DNA of 64,000 bases from an uncultured Clostridia bacterium (GTDB lineage Bacteria; Bacillota; Clostridia; Lachnospirales; Anaerotignaceae), in contig CALCGT010000059.1 in NCBI GenBank assembly GCA_937901125.1, positions 1 to 64,000 on the forward strand, given 5' to 3'. Shown one piece after another: positions 8,353-16,289 of the stretch. A program made the position numbers and the translations under genes. Within the stretch, counting starts at the first letter, position 1; every line of letters begins with the position of its first letter. The notes under the pieces were generated by a model. That model was not told where the DNA came from. It saw only the letters and a program-made list of their open reading frames with translations, and did not search any database.

Positions 8353-9273
8353 ATGAGTTTTAACAGTTTTGAATATGCATCTGTTTTTATGGAAGAACTG
8401 GATAGCCAGCTGGTGGAAAAATCTACGACAGGCTGGATGGAGGACAATGCGGGACAGGTGCAGTACAACGGCGGCGCGGAAGTGAAAATTCCAAAAATGC
8501 AGATGAGCGGTCTGGGGGACTATGACAGAGACGGGGGCTTTGCCAAGGGTGCGGTGACAGTGACCTATGAAACGAAGAAGCTGACCCAGGACAGAGGCAG
8601 AACCTTCCAGTTGGACGCTATGGATGTGGATGAAACAAATTTTGCGGCTACAGCAGGGGCAGTGATGCGGGAATTCCAGAATACAAAGGTCATTCCTGAA
8701 ATCGACGCTTACCGCTACAGCAAGATCGCTGAGCTGGCGCAGACAGCCCAAAAGACAAAGGAATACACAGCAACGGTAGATACGATTTTTGAAAACCTGA
8801 TGAACGATATGACTGCGATTCGGGATACCGTAGGCGACGGCTGTGAAATGGTCATTGCCATGAGTGCAAAGGTGGCAGGGATGCTGGATCTGGCAAAAGG
8901 CGGTGCAAATGTGCTGGAAAGCGGTGTATTCCAGCAGGGCAGCGCAGAGCTGAAAGTGAAAGAAATCGACGGCTGCCCTATCATCAGAGTGCCTTCTGCA
9001 CGATTCCAGACAAAATATACTTTTAAGGATGGCGTGACAGAAAATGAAACTGACGGTGGTTTTGCGGCGGCAGAAGACGCCAAGGCTATCAACTGGATCA
9101 TCATGGTGAAACAGGCACCTGTGGCCATTTCCAAAACAGATGTGACAAGAATTTTTGACCCTATGACAAACCAGAACGCCAATGCGTGGAAGATTGACTA
9201 CAGAAAATACCATGATATCTGGATCACAGACAACGGCATGGACGGTATTGTGGTGAACATCAGCAAAGCATAA
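8353..9273 (+). CDS. Major capsid protein
   Basis: The 306-residue protein begins after AAGGAGGAGG. It resembles the PBSX XkdG-like capsid family: a short N-terminal arm, then YNGGAEVKIPKMQMSGLGDY, a KLTQDRGRTFQLDAMDVDET strand and loop, and RIFDPMTNQNANAWKIDYRK near the end. No long cleavable delta domain is present, consistent with a separate scaffold gene. Placement after the scaffold supports the call. Confidence 0.88.
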   Translation: MSFNSFEYASVFMEELDSQLVEKSTTGWMEDNAGQVQYNGGAEVKIPKMQMSGLGDYDRDGGFAKGAVTVTYETKKLTQDRGRTFQLDAMDVDETNFAATAGAVMREFQNTKVIPEIDAYRYSKIAELAQTAQKTKEYTATVDTIFENLMNDMTAIRDTVGDGCEMVIAMSAKVAGMLDLAKGGANVLESGVFQQGSAELKVKEIDGCPIIRVPSARFQTKYTFKDGVTENETDGGFAAAEDAKAINWIIMVKQAPVAISKTDVTRIFDPMTNQNANAWKIDYRKYHDIWITDNGMDGIVVNISKA

Positions 9274-9290
9274 GGAAAGGCGGCGGAAGG

Positions 9291-9620
9291 ATGCAGGAAA
9301 GAATTCTGGCGAAGCTGCAGGAATTGAGAGACGAAGATGACCTTGCCGCCATGGACTTTGCGGCAGGGCGTAGCGAAGAAATGATGAAAGCCTACTGCAA
9401 CATTGACGAGCTGCCCGAAGAACTGCTGGGGACAGGTGTAGCACTGGCAGGGCTGCTGTTGGACAGCAGTGCAGTTGCGACGCCCTCCCAGAAGGCCAAA
9501 AGCATTAAGGAAGGGGATGTTTCCATCACCTTTCAGGAGGACGGCTGTGGGGCAGAGGAGGAAAAGCTGCTGGCTTGCTTTCAGGTGGAGCTTGACCGTT
9601 GGAGACGGATGGACTGGTAA
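9291..9620 (+). CDS. Head-tail connector (adaptor) protein
   Basis: The 109-residue protein lies directly after the capsid gene, where PBSX/SPP1 phages encode the adaptor that docks under the portal. It is largely helical (MQERILAKLQELRDEDDLAA; ELLGTGVALAGLLL). The adaptor role comes mainly from position and size. The ribosome binding site is GGCGGCGGAAGG. Confidence 0.6.
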   Translation: MQERILAKLQELRDEDDLAAMDFAAGRSEEMMKAYCNIDELPEELLGTGVALAGLLLDSSAVATPSQKAKSIKEGDVSITFQEDGCGAEEEKLLACFQVELDRWRRMDW

Positions 9621-9632
9621 GGAGGAAGCGGC

Positions 9633-9995
9633 ATGAAAAAGGAATTTGCAAGAGCAAAAAAAGCCGTGGAGAGCCTATTCTGGGACACCTGCTATGTGGA
9701 GATTTTCCAAGAGGAAAAGGCGGACTGGGGCGAGACTATGCATCAGAAGGGGGAGGCAGACAACTTCCCCTGCCGCCTGACGGAAAAAAACACCCCTTGT
9801 GGGGAAAACGGACTGCTGGCGGAGATGGAAAAAACGGTCATTCTGCTTTATCCTGCTGAAAAGGACATTCCTGTGGGGAGTGCCCTTCGGGTGCGGAAGG
9901 AAAACGGCGAGGAACGGCAGTATTTTGCGGCGGGAGATAGTCAGGTGTTTTTGACCCATAAGGCAGTGGGGCTGAGAAGGAGAGATATGGTATGA
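9633..9995 (+). CDS. Head closure (stopper) protein
   Basis: The 120-residue, beta-rich protein is second in the connector cassette. It has a minor-capsid or stopper character (WDTCYVEIFQEEKADWGETM; a Tyr-Phe-Ala-Ala-Gly beta segment before the end). It would seal DNA in the head and present the tail-docking face. It starts after AAGGAGGAAG and overlaps the next gene by four bases. The role is inferred from gene order. Confidence 0.6.
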   Translation: MKKEFARAKKAVESLFWDTCYVEIFQEEKADWGETMHQKGEADNFPCRLTEKNTPCGENGLLAEMEKTVILLYPAEKDIPVGSALRVRKENGEERQYFAAGDSQVFLTHKAVGLRRRDMV

Positions 9996-10450
9996 CAGAG
10001 GAAATCAGAAGAGCAGTGATAAAGGCAATCTCTGAAAAATTCGGGCTGCCGGTCTATGGGCAGGGAGTGCCCCAAGGGGCAAGAAGACCCTGCCTTACGG
10101 TGGAGATCAGAGAATTGGAGCAGAAGCGGCTGCTGGGCAGACGAGCGGCAAGAAAAGTCATGGTGGAGAGTCGGTATTTTTGCGGCGGGGCGAAAACAGC
10201 GGCGGAAGGAATGGCGGCGGCGGATGGGCTTTTTGAAGTGCTGAGTATCATTGGCACAGATGAAAAATTTGCGGCAAGTGGTATGAAGCAGGAAACGACG
10301 GAAGACGGCGTGAAAGTCATGGCGGAATATGAATATCACATCATTTTTGACGAGGAAGAGATCGGGCTGATGGAACGGCTGGAATACAACGGAAAGGAAG
10401 CAGTGGGCTATGAAACAGAAGGCGACATTCAGCAGGGAACAGCTGAGTAA
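9992..10450 (+). CDS. Tail terminator family protein
   Basis: The 152-residue protein matches the small phage tail-terminator family (DUF6838 type): a leading helix, then VYGQGVPQGARRPCLTVEI and paired strands. Such proteins cap the tail tube and join it to the head. It is third in the connector cassette and overlaps both neighbours. Confidence 0.7.
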   Translation: MTEEIRRAVIKAISEKFGLPVYGQGVPQGARRPCLTVEIRELEQKRLLGRRAARKVMVESRYFCGGAKTAAEGMAAADGLFEVLSIIGTDEKFAASGMKQETTEDGVKVMAEYEYHIIFDEEEIGLMERLEYNGKEAVGYETEGDIQQGTAE

Positions 10451-10574
10451 GAGCAAGACCTTTGGGTATGGTGCTGACCTGGTGAAAGCGGTGCTGGAGG
10501 ACAGAGCATACACCAAGGGAGAAGCGGAAAAGAAAATTCAGGCATATTTGACAGGAAAAAGAAAGGAGTATTGA
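10410..10574 (+). CDS. Small phage protein preceding tail sheath (XkdJ-region type)
   Basis: A 54-residue gene overlaps the end of the terminator gene by 41 bp and stops two bases before the sheath start. The sequence MKQKATFSREQLSKSKTFGY, then AYTKGEAEKKIQAYLTGK matches the pattern of the 50-60 residue protein found at this position in PBSX-type tails (a K(S/Y) motif, then a DLxxALLED-like helix, then an EEVxxLIxxYLKGK-like helix). The sheath ribosome binding site lies inside its last codons, which implies coupled translation. Function unknown. Confidence 0.7.
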   Translation: MKQKATFSREQLSKSKTFGYGADLVKAVLEDRAYTKGEAEKKIQAYLTGKRKEY

Positions 10575-10575
10575 T

Positions 10576-11868
10576 ATGGCATTAGGCGGCGGCACTTTTT
10601 TAGTGCAGAACGAGGTATTGCCCGGGGCATACATCAATTTTGTTTCCAGACCAAGAGCCATGGGCAATCTGGGAGAAAGAGGCGTGGTTTGTGTCGGTAT
10701 GGAAATGGATTGGGGCAAAGAAGGGATGCTGACAGTGGAAGCGGCAGGCTTCCGAACAGACAGCAGAGCCCTGTTTGGCTATAATTATCTGGATGAAAAG
10801 ATGAAGGACATGCGGGAGCTTTTCCTCCATGCAAAAAAGGTACATCTGTATCGATTGAACGGCGGGAAAAAGGCGACCGCAACAGAAGGAAACCTGACGG
10901 TGACAGCAAAATACAGCGGCGAGAGAGGTAACGATATCTGCATCGCTATTTTAGAAAATGTAGACGAGGAAGGAAAGTTCGATGTGGAGACTTATCTGGG
11001 GACAGAGATGGTGGACAGCCAGACAGCGGCAAACATCGAAGAACTGGAGGAGAATGCGTATGTTGCCTTCAAAGGCACGGGCGTATTGACAGCAGTGGCA
11101 GGGTTATACCTTACGGGCGGCACCACAGAGGAGGCAGCAGGCAGCGCATATACAGAATTTTTGGAAGCGGCAGAGGCAGAGGATTTCAATGTGCTGGCTT
11201 ACAAAGGCAGTAATGAGACAACAAAGAAGCTGTTTGTGAACTTTACAAAGCGGATGAGAGAGGAAGAAGGCGTAAAATTCGTGACGGTGCTGCATGATTA
11301 TGCGGAGGCAGACCACGAAGGCGTGATTTCTGTTGGTACAGCCAGTGAACTGGTGTACTGGGTGGCCGGTGCTACAGCAGGGGCTGAGGTGAACGAAAGC
11401 CTGACGAATATGGTCTACGATGGGGAATATGAAGTGAACGCAAAGCGGAAAAAGAGCGAGTACATCAAGGGCATTCAGGCGGGGCAGTTTTTATTCTATG
11501 AAGAGGACGGCAAGCTGCGGGTGCTGCGGGACATCAACAGCTTTACCTCCTTTGAGGTGGCGAAAAACAGCGATTTTTCCGGCAACAGAGTGGTAAGGGT
11601 GCTGGACAGCATCGCCAACGATGTGGCGAATATCTTCAGTAAGTATTATCTGGGGAAACAGAGCAACAATGCCAACGGCAGAAACCTGCTGAAGGCAGAA
11701 ATTCTGGCATACCATGAAGAACTGATGAAGATTGAAGCCATCGAGAATTTCACAGCGGAGGATCTCACTGTGGAAAAAGGCGTGGAAAAACAGGATGTGG
11801 TGGTTTATGAAAACGTGCAGCCTGTGGACGCCATGGAAAAGCTGTATATGAAAGTCGAAGTTGCGTAA
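10576..11868 (+). CDS. xkdK: Contractile tail sheath protein
   Basis: The 430-residue protein is a myovirus-type sheath. It opens with a GGGTFLVQNEVLPGAYINFV strand and ends with LYMKVEVA, the two strands that interlock neighbouring sheath subunits. The SLTNMVYDGEYEVNAKR segment and DVANIFSKYYLGK near 350 are family-like. It would contract to drive the inner tube. The start follows AAAGGAGTATTGAT. Confidence 0.92.
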   Translation: MALGGGTFLVQNEVLPGAYINFVSRPRAMGNLGERGVVCVGMEMDWGKEGMLTVEAAGFRTDSRALFGYNYLDEKMKDMRELFLHAKKVHLYRLNGGKKATATEGNLTVTAKYSGERGNDICIAILENVDEEGKFDVETYLGTEMVDSQTAANIEELEENAYVAFKGTGVLTAVAGLYLTGGTTEEAAGSAYTEFLEAAEAEDFNVLAYKGSNETTKKLFVNFTKRMREEEGVKFVTVLHDYAEADHEGVISVGTASELVYWVAGATAGAEVNESLTNMVYDGEYEVNAKRKKSEYIKGIQAGQFLFYEEDGKLRVLRDINSFTSFEVAKNSDFSGNRVVRVLDSIANDVANIFSKYYLGKQSNNANGRNLLKAEILAYHEELMKIEAIENFTAEDLTVEKGVEKQDVVVYENVQPVDAMEKLYMKVEVA

Positions 11869-11882
11869 AGGAGGTGCGATAG

Positions 11883-12338
11883 ATGGGTTATTTGAGAGCA
11901 AAAGACACCGTCAATGGTGCCCTGGGCACCTGCTTTGCCATCATTGACGGGAAAAGACACGAACTGATGCAGGTGAAAAACATTAAGGCGAAGGTAAAGA
12001 AAACCAGAACCACCATCCCTATTTTGGGGCTGACGGCAAAGCAGCAGAAAAGCGGTGGCTGGGAAGGCACCGGCACCATGACGGTGTATTATGTGAGCAG
12101 TCTGTTCCGTAAGGTGATGGTGGACTACATGAAAAATGGTGTGGACACCTACTTTGAACTGATGCTGACCAATGAAGACCCTACGGGGGAAGCGGGCAGA
12201 CAGACGGTGCTGCTGAAGGATGTGAACATTGAAGAAATGCTCATTGGCAAGCTGGATGTGGACGAAGCGGCCATGGATGAGGAAATGAAATTTACCTTTG
12301 GCGGCGTGGAACTGCTGGATAGTTTTAACAAGCTGTAA
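11883..12338 (+). CDS. xkdM: Tail tube protein
   Basis: The 151-residue protein follows the sheath with an AAAGGAGGTG site. The sequence GTCFAIIDGKRHELMQVKNI and the TYFELMLTNEDPTG segment fit the XkdM tube family, which stacks as hexamers inside the sheath. The sheath-tube pair is diagnostic of a contractile tail. Confidence 0.9.
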   Translation: MGYLRAKDTVNGALGTCFAIIDGKRHELMQVKNIKAKVKKTRTTIPILGLTAKQQKSGGWEGTGTMTVYYVSSLFRKVMVDYMKNGVDTYFELMLTNEDPTGEAGRQTVLLKDVNIEEMLIGKLDVDEAAMDEEMKFTFGGVELLDSFNKL

Positions 12339-12364
12339 ACCAATTTGGAAAGGGAGGGGATTTT

Positions 12365-12727
12365 TTGGGACAGGAATGTTTTTATAGAGAAAACCGAAAG
12401 GATAGGGGGGAAAGAGAAGTCCTTCTGACGGAAAGGCTGGCGGAAGACGGAGGGCAGATGCTTTGGCGCATCCGCCCCATGAGCCAGAGAGAAAACGAGG
12501 ACATCTGGAAAAGATGCGGCGAGGATGAGAAGAGATATGAAGGGACGGTGCTGGCGGAAAGCGTGGTCTTTCCAGACCTGAAAGATGCGGCACTGCAGAA
12601 CAGCTATGGCGTAGTCGGGGCAGAACGGTTGCTGGCGAGACTGCTGCTGGCGGGGGAATACGACCGACTGCGCAGGGCTGTGGAGGAGATCAATGGAGGT
12701 GACAGCGGATGTATCGACTGTATTTGA
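12365..12727 (+). CDS. xkdN: Tail assembly chaperone, first XkdN copy
   Basis: The 120-residue protein starts at TTG after AGGGAGGGG. The core (AEDGGQMLWRIRPMS; FPDLKDAALQNSYG; AGEYDRLRRAVEEING) is the XkdN chaperone pattern. A second homologue sits at 14355, so this copy is a paralogue. Unlike the second copy it has no slippery heptamer near its end; its last codons overlap the LysM gene by 19 bases. Confidence 0.8.
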   Translation: MGQECFYRENRKDRGEREVLLTERLAEDGGQMLWRIRPMSQRENEDIWKRCGEDEKRYEGTVLAESVVFPDLKDAALQNSYGVVGAERLLARLLLAGEYDRLRRAVEEINGGDSGCIDCI

Positions 12728-13356
12728 AGCAGGACGGAAAACAAATCCTGCTGCCTGTGACACCTTCCGAGATGGAAACAAAGACAGGGAACCGAAACAA
12801 GACGGTTTATATCCTGAACTTTGGGGAGATGAATCTGGCGAAAAAGCCGGGACTGCAGGAGATTCGATTCACGGCGCTGCTGCCGGGGAGACAGTACGGC
12901 TTTGTACAGGTGGAGGACGGATTCCATGAGCCGGAATATTTCCTGAATTTTTTTAAGGAATACAAGGCAGCGGCAAAGCCTGTGCAGATGGTTTTATTCC
13001 GAAAGCTGGCAGACGGGACACAGCTTTTTTGCGGGAACATGGAAGTGCTGCTGGAAGATTACACAGTGACGGAAAAAGGCGGCGAACAGGGGGACTTCTG
13101 GGTGGAGTTGCACTGGAAGGAATGGAAAGCGGCGAAGAGCATCCGTTACAGTATCAAAGGTAATGCTATGGTGGAGCAGGGGCAGGAGAGACAGGCGAAG
13201 CAGCCTGCCGTAACCTATACAGTACAGAAGGGGGACTGCCTTTGGAACATTGCGAAAAAGCAGCTGGGCAATGGGGCAAGGTATAAGGAAATTGCCCAGA
13301 AGAATGGCATTGCCAATCCGGATAAGATTTATCCCGGACAGGTTTTGAAGCTGTAA
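12709..13356 (+). CDS. xkdP: LysM baseplate or tube-end protein
   Basis: The 215-residue protein has a beta-rich XkdP-like N-terminal domain and a C-terminal LysM of about 45 residues (YTVQKGDCLWNIAKKQLGNG; ends PDKIYPGQVLKL). In PBSX and R-type pyocins such proteins link the tube to the baseplate hub. Here it follows the first chaperone directly, where the tape-measure gene would normally intervene. The site is GGAGGTG. Confidence 0.88.
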   Translation: MYRLYLKQDGKQILLPVTPSEMETKTGNRNKTVYILNFGEMNLAKKPGLQEIRFTALLPGRQYGFVQVEDGFHEPEYFLNFFKEYKAAAKPVQMVLFRKLADGTQLFCGNMEVLLEDYTVTEKGGEQGDFWVELHWKEWKAAKSIRYSIKGNAMVEQGQERQAKQPAVTYTVQKGDCLWNIAKKQLGNGARYKEIAQKNGIANPDKIYPGQVLKL

Positions 13357-13374
13357 CAGAAAGGGGAGAAGGGG

Positions 13375-14352
13375 ATGACGATTAAGCTTTTATTGCAGCA
13401 CGGCAGCAATCTTTATGATGCTACACCGATTTTGGAGGGGGGCGTGGAATGGTACGCCAGCATCAAGGGAAAGGCCGGAAGACTGAAATTTCAGGTAGCC
13501 AGAGACGGTATCGTGAATTTTGTGGAGGGGGACAAGGTTTCCCTTTATGTAGATACGATCTTGCGGTTTAGCGGATTTGTGATGACGAAGGAGAGAACCA
13601 GCGAACAGATCATCAGCGTGACTGCCTATGACCAGATGTTTTATCTGGTAAGGAACAAAGCGACATATGTGTTCCTGAACAAAGGGGCAGAGGAGATTAT
13701 CCAGACCATTGCCGCGGATTATGGCTTGCAGGTGGGAGAGATCACCGACAGCGGCTGGAAGATTCCCCAGCGGATTGAAGAAGGGGAAACGCTGATGGAC
13801 ATTATCCTTTCTGCCTTGGAGATTTGCGGGCAGGCTATGGGGAAGGAATATTTCCTTTTTGATAAAGCCGGCTGGCTGACGGTGAAGGAGCGAAAGGAAC
13901 TGGCGGCAGAGGTAGTGCTGAAATGCGATGGCGGCATCAGCGAGTATACATATAAGACGGATATCAGCCAGGATACCTATAATGCAGTGCGGCTTTACCA
14001 TGCGGGACGGAAGGAGACGGAGCGGAAAGCATGGGAAGTGGAACAGGGAGACAAGGTGAAAAAATGGGGTAGGCTGCAGTATTACAAGCGGGTGCCCTAC
14101 ACCATGAACAGTGGGCAGCTAAAGGAACTGGCGGAAAGTATTCTGAAAGAAAAATGCAGAGTGGTGAAGAAGCTGACCATTGAGAACATCAATGGGGATA
14201 GGATGCTTTATGCAGGGAACAGTATTTGGCTGGAAATTCCGGGACTGGCGGAGATCAGCCTGAAGGGAAGAGTGCTGATCGAAAGCTGTACCCATATTTT
14301 CGCCGATGGGGAGCATCGGATGCAGTTGGAGATTCGGATCGAGGAGGAATAA
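13375..14352 (+). CDS. xkdQ: Baseplate hub protein (XkdQ / gpD-like)
   Basis: The 325-residue protein belongs to the late-control D/XkdQ hub family: MTIKLLLQHGSNLYDATPIL, the GRLKFQVARDGIVNFVEGDK jelly-roll segment, and LEICGQAMGKEYFLFDKAGW. It would form the central hub below the tube. Annotation pipelines sometimes call the family hydrolase, but no clear catalytic motif is visible. Confidence 0.85.
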   Translation: MTIKLLLQHGSNLYDATPILEGGVEWYASIKGKAGRLKFQVARDGIVNFVEGDKVSLYVDTILRFSGFVMTKERTSEQIISVTAYDQMFYLVRNKATYVFLNKGAEEIIQTIAADYGLQVGEITDSGWKIPQRIEEGETLMDIILSALEICGQAMGKEYFLFDKAGWLTVKERKELAAEVVLKCDGGISEYTYKTDISQDTYNAVRLYHAGRKETERKAWEVEQGDKVKKWGRLQYYKRVPYTMNSGQLKELAESILKEKCRVVKKLTIENINGDRMLYAGNSIWLEIPGLAEISLKGRVLIESCTHIFADGEHRMQLEIRIEEE

Positions 14353-14354
14353 GG

Positions 14355-14720
14355 ATGGACTTGAAAAGCTTTTTGAAGGAGAATAATGGATTCCCGGAAA
14401 ACAGGAAAGCACGCATTTCACCCTGCTTTGCAGAGGACGGCGCAGAGGTGCTTTGGGAGGTTAGAGCAGTCAGCGAGGAAGAATACCGCAGGGCGGCGAA
14501 AGGCAAAAAGGACAAATGGGCGGTGTTGTGTCTGCTTTCTGTGGTAAAGCCTGATCTGCAGGATAAGGAACTTTGGGAAAGCTATGGTGTGGACAGCGGG
14601 GAAAAGGCGTTGAAGGAAATGCTGTATCCCGGAGAATACATACGGCTTTTGGAAGCGGTGAAAGACATCAACGGCTTTCAGCAGCGGAGAAAGGCTTGGA
14701 AGGAACAGGCAAAAAACTGA
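14355..14720 (+). CDS. xkdN: Tail assembly chaperone, second XkdN copy (zero-frame product)
   Basis: The 121-residue protein starts at the ATG following GAGGAGGAATAAGG. It is collinear with the first XkdN (AEDGAEVLWEVRAVS; KPDLQDKELWESYG; PGEYIRLLEAVKDING). Its last codons are GCA AAA AAC TGA, so the canonical -1 slippery heptamer A_AAA_AAC sits directly before the stop. A -1 shift would add 53 residues and give a 174-residue protein, the gpG/gpG-T arrangement used by tailed phages. Confidence 0.85.
   Translation: MDLKSFLKENNGFPENRKARISPCFAEDGAEVLWEVRAVSEEEYRRAAKGKKDKWAVLCLLSVVKPDLQDKELWESYGVDSGEKALKEMLYPGEYIRLLEAVKDINGFQQRRKAWKEQAKN
14711..14717 (+). other. Probable programmed -1 frameshift site
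   Basis: A AAA AAC in the zero frame is the classic bacterial -1 slip heptamer. GGAAGGA at 14698-14704 is a Shine-Dalgarno-like element just upstream, as in dnaX-type stimulators. No strong downstream hairpin was noticed. Confidence 0.75.
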
Positions 14721-14878
14721 TTGAGGAGGGTGTGGACGAGGCGGATTATGCCTGCTATGCCCTCCGAAAATACGGGATACGACCCAGAGAATGGGCGGAA
14801 ATGACTACACCGGAGCGGATGTTTTGCTGTGCTGTCATCGAGCTTGAAATTAAAGCTGCGGAGAAGGCCAGAGGATAA
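14717..14878 (+). CDS. Frameshift extension of the second tail chaperone (T-like segment)
   Basis: After the shift, reading continues as LIEEGVDEADYACYALRKYG and ends at TAA 14876-14878. The acidic, helical 53-residue segment has no convincing start codon or ribosome binding site of its own after the slip site. The -1 frame is open upstream to 14573, but that stretch reads as a shadow of xkdN. Extended chaperones of this kind bind the tape measure during tail assembly. Confidence 0.7.
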   Translation: MIEEGVDEADYACYALRKYGIRPREWAEMTTPERMFCCAVIELEIKAAEKARG

Positions 14879-14893
14879 GAGGTGAGAAGGGGA

Positions 14894-15541
14894 ATGGAAA
14901 AGGAAAAGAAAGGGCTGTTCGTGCGCCTGCTGGATTTTTGGAAGGAAAAGCTCGGGGCAGGCGAGACGAAGGGCATTGGGTTTTGGAATGGTGCGAAGAA
15001 CTTGGAAAATCCTTTTACTGAGATGGATGATTCTGTTTCTTTGACCCAAAGGGAGAGGAAAAGGGATTTCTGGGAAGAAAAAGTCGAAACCGTTTTGGAA
15101 GAAAAGAAACGGGAAAGCAGTGTTTTAGAACGGGAGAAGAAGCTCTTTTTTGCGGAAGAGGAGAAAGAACAAAGAGAACCTATGGAGGCTGTGGAAGAAG
15201 GGGAAAGAACGGAGAAACAAAAAGGTTCCAAGCTTTTTACGGCGGAGGTTTTTCGGGAAGAAAGGCAGGCAGAAGCAGAGATAGGCAGAATAGGGCGGGC
15301 TTTTCTTTGGGAGATGCTGGAAATGGAAAAAGAGAGACGAAGCATTGTGCCTGTGAAGGAAGAAGCGAAGCAGGAGAAAATAGCTGTTGCGGAAAGAAAG
15401 CAGGAAATGCCAAAAACGGAAATGATGAAACGAGAAGAACCCCAGACGGGGACACCATTTGACATAGAAAAGCTGATGCAGCAGATGACGAAAAAGCTCT
15501 GGGAAGAGCGGGAAAGCTGCGGCAGGCGGCTGAGAGGATAA
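14894..15541 (+). CDS. Charged helical protein in the tape-measure position
   Basis: The 215-residue protein begins at ATG after GAGGTG; a GTG at 14882 is possible. It is dominated by Glu, Lys and Arg with long predicted helix and coil (residues about 50-190) and has no membrane segment. The C-terminus (PFDIEKLMQQMTKKLWEERE) is the most protein-like part. Tape measures follow the chaperone pair in nearly all tailed phages, but they are usually over 600 residues with hydrophobic stretches. This may be a degenerate or very short tape measure or an unrelated tail protein. I do not recognise the family. Confidence 0.6.
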   Translation: MEKEKKGLFVRLLDFWKEKLGAGETKGIGFWNGAKNLENPFTEMDDSVSLTQRERKRDFWEEKVETVLEEKKRESSVLEREKKLFFAEEEKEQREPMEAVEEGERTEKQKGSKLFTAEVFREERQAEAEIGRIGRAFLWEMLEMEKERRSIVPVKEEAKQEKIAVAERKQEMPKTEMMKREEPQTGTPFDIEKLMQQMTKKLWEERESCGRRLRG

Positions 15542-15553
15542 GGGGGAAGGAAG

Positions 15554-15883
15554 ATGCTTGAAATTATCAAACAGCTGGCATTGGATGCGGCAGAAACGGG
15601 TGCGGATTTCTGCGTTGGGACGGTGACAGCGACAGAGCCTCTCTGCATCCGACTGGAAGAGGGACTGGAATTGACGGAGCCCTTTTTGGTGCTGACAGAG
15701 GAAGTGCTGGAATGGGAAGAAACAGGACGCATCCGCACATGGACGGATACGGAAGGAGACAGATGGTCTTATTACCGAATGAAACGGGACAGAAAGCTGA
15801 AGGTTGGCGAGGCTGTAGCACTGCTGCGGGCGGCTGGTGGACAGCAATATTTGGTGCTGTGCAGAGTAAGAAAGGAGGAATAG
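15554..15883 (+). CDS. xkdR: Baseplate protein, DUF2577 (XkdR-like)
   Basis: The 109-residue protein matches the DUF2577 pattern: MLEIIKQLALDAAETGADFC, a GTVTATEPLCIRLEEGLEL strand pair, and the LKVGEAVALLRAAGGQQYLV end. It sits between hub and wedge genes as in PBSX. It ends in TAG one base before the next ATG. Confidence 0.8.
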   Translation: MLEIIKQLALDAAETGADFCVGTVTATEPLCIRLEEGLELTEPFLVLTEEVLEWEETGRIRTWTDTEGDRWSYYRMKRDRKLKVGEAVALLRAAGGQQYLVLCRVRKEE

Positions 15884-15884
15884 G

Positions 15885-16289
15885 ATGACACCGATACAGG
15901 AAGTGAAACTGGACATGATGAGTATCGAGAAAAAGACCATCCCCAGTCTGACCTGGAAGGTTAACGAGGAGCGGGCAGAGGTGAGGGGAACGGTGGATGG
16001 GCTGGAAGCCATGAAACAGGCGATCCATAAAACTTTACAGACGGAACGATACAGATATGCCATTTACGATTGGAATTACGGCATCGAGTTGGAAGAATTG
16101 TATGGGAAGAATGTGACCTATGTGATTCCAGAACTGAAAAAGAGGATCGAAGATGCGCTGCTGGCAGATGATCGAGTGACAGCGGTGACGGATTTTTCCT
16201 TTCAGCAGGAAAAGGACAGTGTGACGGCAGGATTTCTGGTGCATACTATTTTCGGTGAGATCACAGCGGAAAGGACGGTGGACATTTGA
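15885..16289 (+). CDS. xkdS: Baseplate wedge protein, DUF2634/gp25-like (XkdS)
   Basis: The 134-residue protein has the gp25/lysozyme-like wedge fold signature: a segment LEAMKQAIHKTLQTERYRYA followed by IYDWNYGIELEELYG. It initiates sheath polymerisation on the baseplate in contractile systems. The start follows AGGAGGAATAGG, and it overlaps xkdT. Confidence 0.88.
   Translation: MTPIQEVKLDMMSIEKKTIPSLTWKVNEERAEVRGTVDGLEAMKQAIHKTLQTERYRYAIYDWNYGIELEELYGKNVTYVIPELKKRIEDALLADDRVTAVTDFSFQQEKDSVTAGFLVHTIFGEITAERTVDI

Noticed and set aside
7630..9444. A 604-codon minus-strand frame across portal, scaffold and capsid genes
   Set aside because: It spans three well-supported plus-strand genes and has low-complexity His/Cys/Leu-rich composition typical of an antisense shadow.
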